DNA of 64,000 nucleotides. Origin: Bacillus thuringiensis (lineage in GTDB: Bacteria > Bacillota > Bacilli > Bacillales > Bacillaceae_G). The position numbers were made by a program, and so were the translations under genes. Positions within the stretch are counted from its first letter, which is position 1, and each line of letters opens with the position of its first letter. A model generated the notes under the pieces. The model ran no database searches. It was not told the origin of the DNA and saw nothing but the letters and a program-made list of their open reading frames with translations. This document shows, piece by piece, positions 63,195 to 64,000 of the stretch. The stretch spans positions 5,113,501 through 5,177,500 of the forward strand of contig NZ_CP155559.1 of assembly GCF_022095615.2 (NCBI RefSeq). Direction: 5' to 3'.

Positions 63195-64000
63195 TCTTTC
63201 TCACTCCAGTATGTTCATCAAACACTTGATTTTCCCTTTCCCCTAATTCCATAATTTGTCCTTCAATTGCATTTACAAAGAAGTCCTGCTTCTGCTCCGT
63301 TTTTAAATTCCATGTTGGAGCGAGCACTTGATTATTAGAAGTAGATGCGGTAAGGGTCGCATAACCAATTTGTGCTTCTTTTACATGTGTATTCCCATGA
63401 ACTTTATTTTTTAAATACAGATTTTCTAAAGCCGTTTGGGCAGTAATAATTTCTTGCTGTTTCGTTTTTTCACTTTCGCCCATTTCTTTTAAATCAGTTA
63501 GCATCGTCTGCGTGTACGACACAAGTTCATTTTTTTCATTTAAGTCCACAACAATCATTGCCTGATCGTTATAGAAAATAGGCTTATCTTTATATTTTTG
63601 GAAGAAGTAAATTTTGGAGTCTTTCATCGCCCCATACTCATACTTTTGTCCATCCAATACATAGTTCTTCAAAAAATCACTATACTTATCTTTAGATAAT
63701 GATTTTGTATTTAAAAAGGGCTCTTTTAGCTTACTTTCTATCTTGTACATATTTTGTATATGCGCCGTTTGATTCTTTAAAGACTGTACATCTTCTTCTT
63801 TAAATGCCTTGTTTTCCGCTCTAATAAATGACTCTTTTTTCGGTTCTTTAGGGAAATTACCCATAGTAATTTTGTTTGCTTTTAATTCTTGATCTATCTT
63901 TGTTTCTGCAATAAGCTCCAATTGATTACTATCTTGCTTTTGAATGAATTGAAAAATGAGAAAGAGGTCCAAAACAAAAAAGGTCACAATAAATATGGTT
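63178..64000 (-). CDS. walI: Two-component system regulator WalI (YycI), 5' end outside window
   Basis: About 274 residues are in the window; the frame stays open through 64000 (codons for TIFIV precede the GTG at 63987), so the true start lies a few codons to the right. An N-terminal transmembrane helix ([13 protein letters not shown]) is followed by an extracytoplasmic domain rich in Lys and Glu. B. subtilis WalI is about 280 residues, a single-pass protein that with WalH restrains the WalK kinase, the essential controller of cell-wall metabolism. It overlaps walJ by 17 bases. Confidence 0.92.
   Translation of the reverse strand, partial: TIFIVTFFVLDLFLIFQFIQKQDSNQLELIAETKIDQELKANKITMGNFPKEPKKESFIRAENKAFKEEDVQSLKNQTAHIQNMYKIESKLKEPFLNTKSLSKDKYSDFLKNYVLDGQKYEYGAMKDSKIYFFQKYKDKPIFYNDQAMIVVDLNEKNELVSYTQTMLTDLKEMGESEKTKQQEIITAQTALENLYLKNKVHGNTHVKEAQIGYATLTASTSNNQVLAPTWNLKTEQKQDFFVNAIEGQIMELGERENQVFDEHTGVRKNGFAL

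Noticed and set aside
1..64000. tRNA, rRNA, CRISPR, prophage or insertion sequence
   Set aside because: No cloverleaf-like gene, rRNA core sequence, regular direct repeat array, integrase, transposase or phage structural gene was recognised.

Overview
The window looks like a chromosomal segment of a Bacillus cereus group bacterium (cereus/anthracis/thuringiensis). It is AT-rich. It carries a nitric oxide synthase oxygenase beside a divergent SodA2-type superoxide dismutase, a HemAT globin sensor, many GT-C glycosyltransferases and copies of a small dispersed repeat of the kind scattered through these genomes. The right end (walI, walJ, htrC, a CxxH/CxxC small protein, rlmH) is the conserved block downstream of the WalRK two-component genes near oriC. 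A canonical parS site (7632-7647) and a DnaA-box cluster beside rlmH (60855-61057) agree with an origin-proximal position. No rRNA, tRNA, prophage, insertion sequence or CRISPR array was seen.

Layout. 1-10.8 kb: partial ClC channel, HAD nucleotidase, YeiL-type regulator, azoreductase, YhcYZ-like two-component system, pyridoxal kinase, diguanylate cyclase, parS, and a CstA/BtsT-like transporter with its YbdD partner behind a LytTR regulator whose receiver has lost its phospho-acceptor Asp. 11-30 kb: niacin transporter, then mostly cell-envelope glycan genes (TagA-type and GT4 transferases, O-antigen polymerase-like protein, flippase, GT2 enzymes, three polytopic GT39-like proteins, GtrA and GtrB), interleaved with a TRIC channel, HemAT, an acyl-CoA thioesterase and an ABC-F ATPase. 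30-36 kb: TetR/RND efflux pair with two operators, MsrAB fusion, AI-2E family permease. 36-44 kb: lrgAB with a perfect CcpA site, lytSR, an MFS transporter behind a PyrR-type attenuator, BCCT transporter. 44-52.6 kb: nos and sodA2 (divergent), an epimerase, an orphan AmiS/UreI channel, an unknown small protein, galE, a hemolysin III protein behind a strong operator, a DUF1836 protein and a further GT-C protein. 52.8-64 kb: DbpA helicase, acyltransferase, guaC with PurR boxes, pepF, a radical SAM protein, an unknown protein, rlmH, a small CxxH/CxxC protein, htrC, walJ and walI.

How genes work together. Two loci recall pyruvate uptake systems: cstA-ybdD with a LytTR protein (compare E. coli BtsR-BtsT-YjiX) and lrgAB with LytSR plus a cre site (compare B. 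subtilis PftAB). GtrA, GtrB and the polytopic GT-C proteins have the parts list of a lipid-linked sugar decoration system for the cell envelope. Regulatory DNA is unusually readable here: PyrR attenuator, PurR boxes, TetR operators, cre, and many bidirectional intrinsic terminators that overlap the last codons of genes.
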